From Gemmatimonadota bacterium (GTDB lineage Bacteria; Gemmatimonadota; Gemmatimonadetes; Longimicrobiales; Longimicrobiaceae), in the NCBI GenBank assembly GCA_019348265.1, contig JAHWJV010000229.1:1-6126 (forward strand): a DNA stretch of 6,126 bases. Direction: 5' to 3'. The position numbers and the translations under genes are program-made. Within the stretch, counting starts at the first letter, position 1. Each line of letters opens with the position of its first letter. Below are positions 5,850 to 6,126 of this stretch, one piece after another. The notes under the pieces are model-generated. The model was given only the letters and a program-made list of their open reading frames with translations, had not been told where the DNA came from and did not search any database.

Positions 5850-6126
5850 TCAGGCGAGAAGGTCGGGCGGCGCTCGACGCTTGGACCGTGCTTCGGGGCG
5901 TAACAGGGGTGTAAACAGGTGGGGCGGTTCAATGATGAGGAGGTCAGCGGCGCGGGGCAAGGAGCCGGGCCGGCTTTGGCCCTTGGGGGGGCTTGCTCGA
6001 ACCAGCCGTTCCAGCGGCTTCTTCCAGCGGTACACGGCCGCGGGCCCGTCGACGTCTATGGTAGGACCTGCGAGGATCAGCAGGTCCGATTCGTGGAACT
6101 GGACGTCGCGGATGCGGAGGGTGCAG
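5850..6126 (-). CDS. 3' end of a DUF3616-like gene, apparently truncated
   Basis: The gene enters from the right edge and ends at TGA (5852-5850). Its first visible residues, LRIRDVQFHESDLLILAGPT then IDVDGPAAVYRWK, resemble the part of DUF3616 proteins that reads roughly IRDLAFDGDDLLILAGPTMDLDGPVRLYRW; this is recalled, not searched. In that family more conserved sequence follows. Here, after RWKKPLERLVRASPPKG the remaining 40 or so residues look like random GC-rich translation, and the other two frames do not pick up the family either. The coding region may therefore have been cut near 5990-6010 and now ends by chance. The function of DUF3616 is not established. The PQQ dehydrogenase starts 25 bases further on, on the same strand. 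Confidence 0.58.
   Translation of the reverse strand, partial: CTLRIRDVQFHESDLLILAGPTIDVDGPAAVYRWKKPLERLVRASPPKGQSRPGSLPRAADLLIIEPPHLFTPLLRPEARSKRRAPPDLLA

Noticed and set aside
5825..5932. Upstream start of the PQQ dehydrogenase at 5932
   Set aside because: It would place 36 cysteine- and arginine-rich residues before a normal signal peptide, overlap the DUF3616-like stop, and ignore the strong GGAGG site in front of the ATG at 5824.
1..6126. CRISPR arrays, tRNA genes, insertion sequences
   Set aside because: I saw no spaced direct repeats, no cloverleaf-like sequence and no transposase motifs or terminal inverted repeats.

Overview
The window is GC-rich throughout. It shows genes of an aerobic bacterium with exported redox enzymes: a Tat-exported molybdenum hydroxylase and a periplasmic PQQ dehydrogenase carrying a haem c. 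Two other features point weakly to Myxococcota or a similar high-GC environmental phylum: a polymer-forming (bactofilin-like) protein, and a short stretch resembling a segment found in myxobacterial Ser/Thr kinases. This is inference from gene content; there is no rRNA or other marker gene.

Layout, left to right. (1) Minus strand, 1-581: an iorAB-like pair. The complete small [2Fe-2S] subunit is followed by the first 26 codons of the large molybdopterin subunit, which carries a twin-arginine signal and runs off the left edge. (2) 582-936: no gene seen. (3) Minus strand, 937 to about 1335: a stand-alone double Clp_N-repeat protein without a convincing start. (4) About 1312-1434, plus strand: roughly 40 codons resembling part of a myxobacterial kinase accessory region, apparently spliced between its neighbours. 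(5) Plus strand, 1426-2448: a polymer-forming protein that seems to have lost its native N-terminus. (6) Plus strand, 2515-3525: a AAA+ ATPase with a C-terminal membrane anchor and an Msp1/VPS4-like pore loop, 66 bases after gene 5 and plausibly co-transcribed with it. (7) Minus strand, 3668-5824: a 718-residue PQQ dehydrogenase with an N-terminal cytochrome c domain, convergent with the ATPase. (8) Minus strand, 5850 to the right edge: the 3' end of a DUF3616-like gene whose family similarity stops abruptly.

Functionally, the PQQ enzyme would oxidise an alcohol or similar substrate in the periplasm and pass electrons to its own haem. The iorAB-like enzyme would hydroxylate an aldehyde or N-heterocycle and also pass electrons to cytochromes. 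The two sit about 3 kb apart, so a shared pathway is only a possibility. The polymer-forming protein and the anchored ATPase form a second possible unit, a surface or cytoskeletal polymer with a membrane-bound remodelling ATPase.

The most unusual observations are three apparent mosaic boundaries (near 1300-1345, 1420-1434 and 5990-6010), the reversed domain order and D-x-D active-site motif of the PQQ enzyme, and the tail-anchored AAA+ ATPase beside a polymer-forming gene. The boundaries may reflect real recombination or a chimeric assembly.
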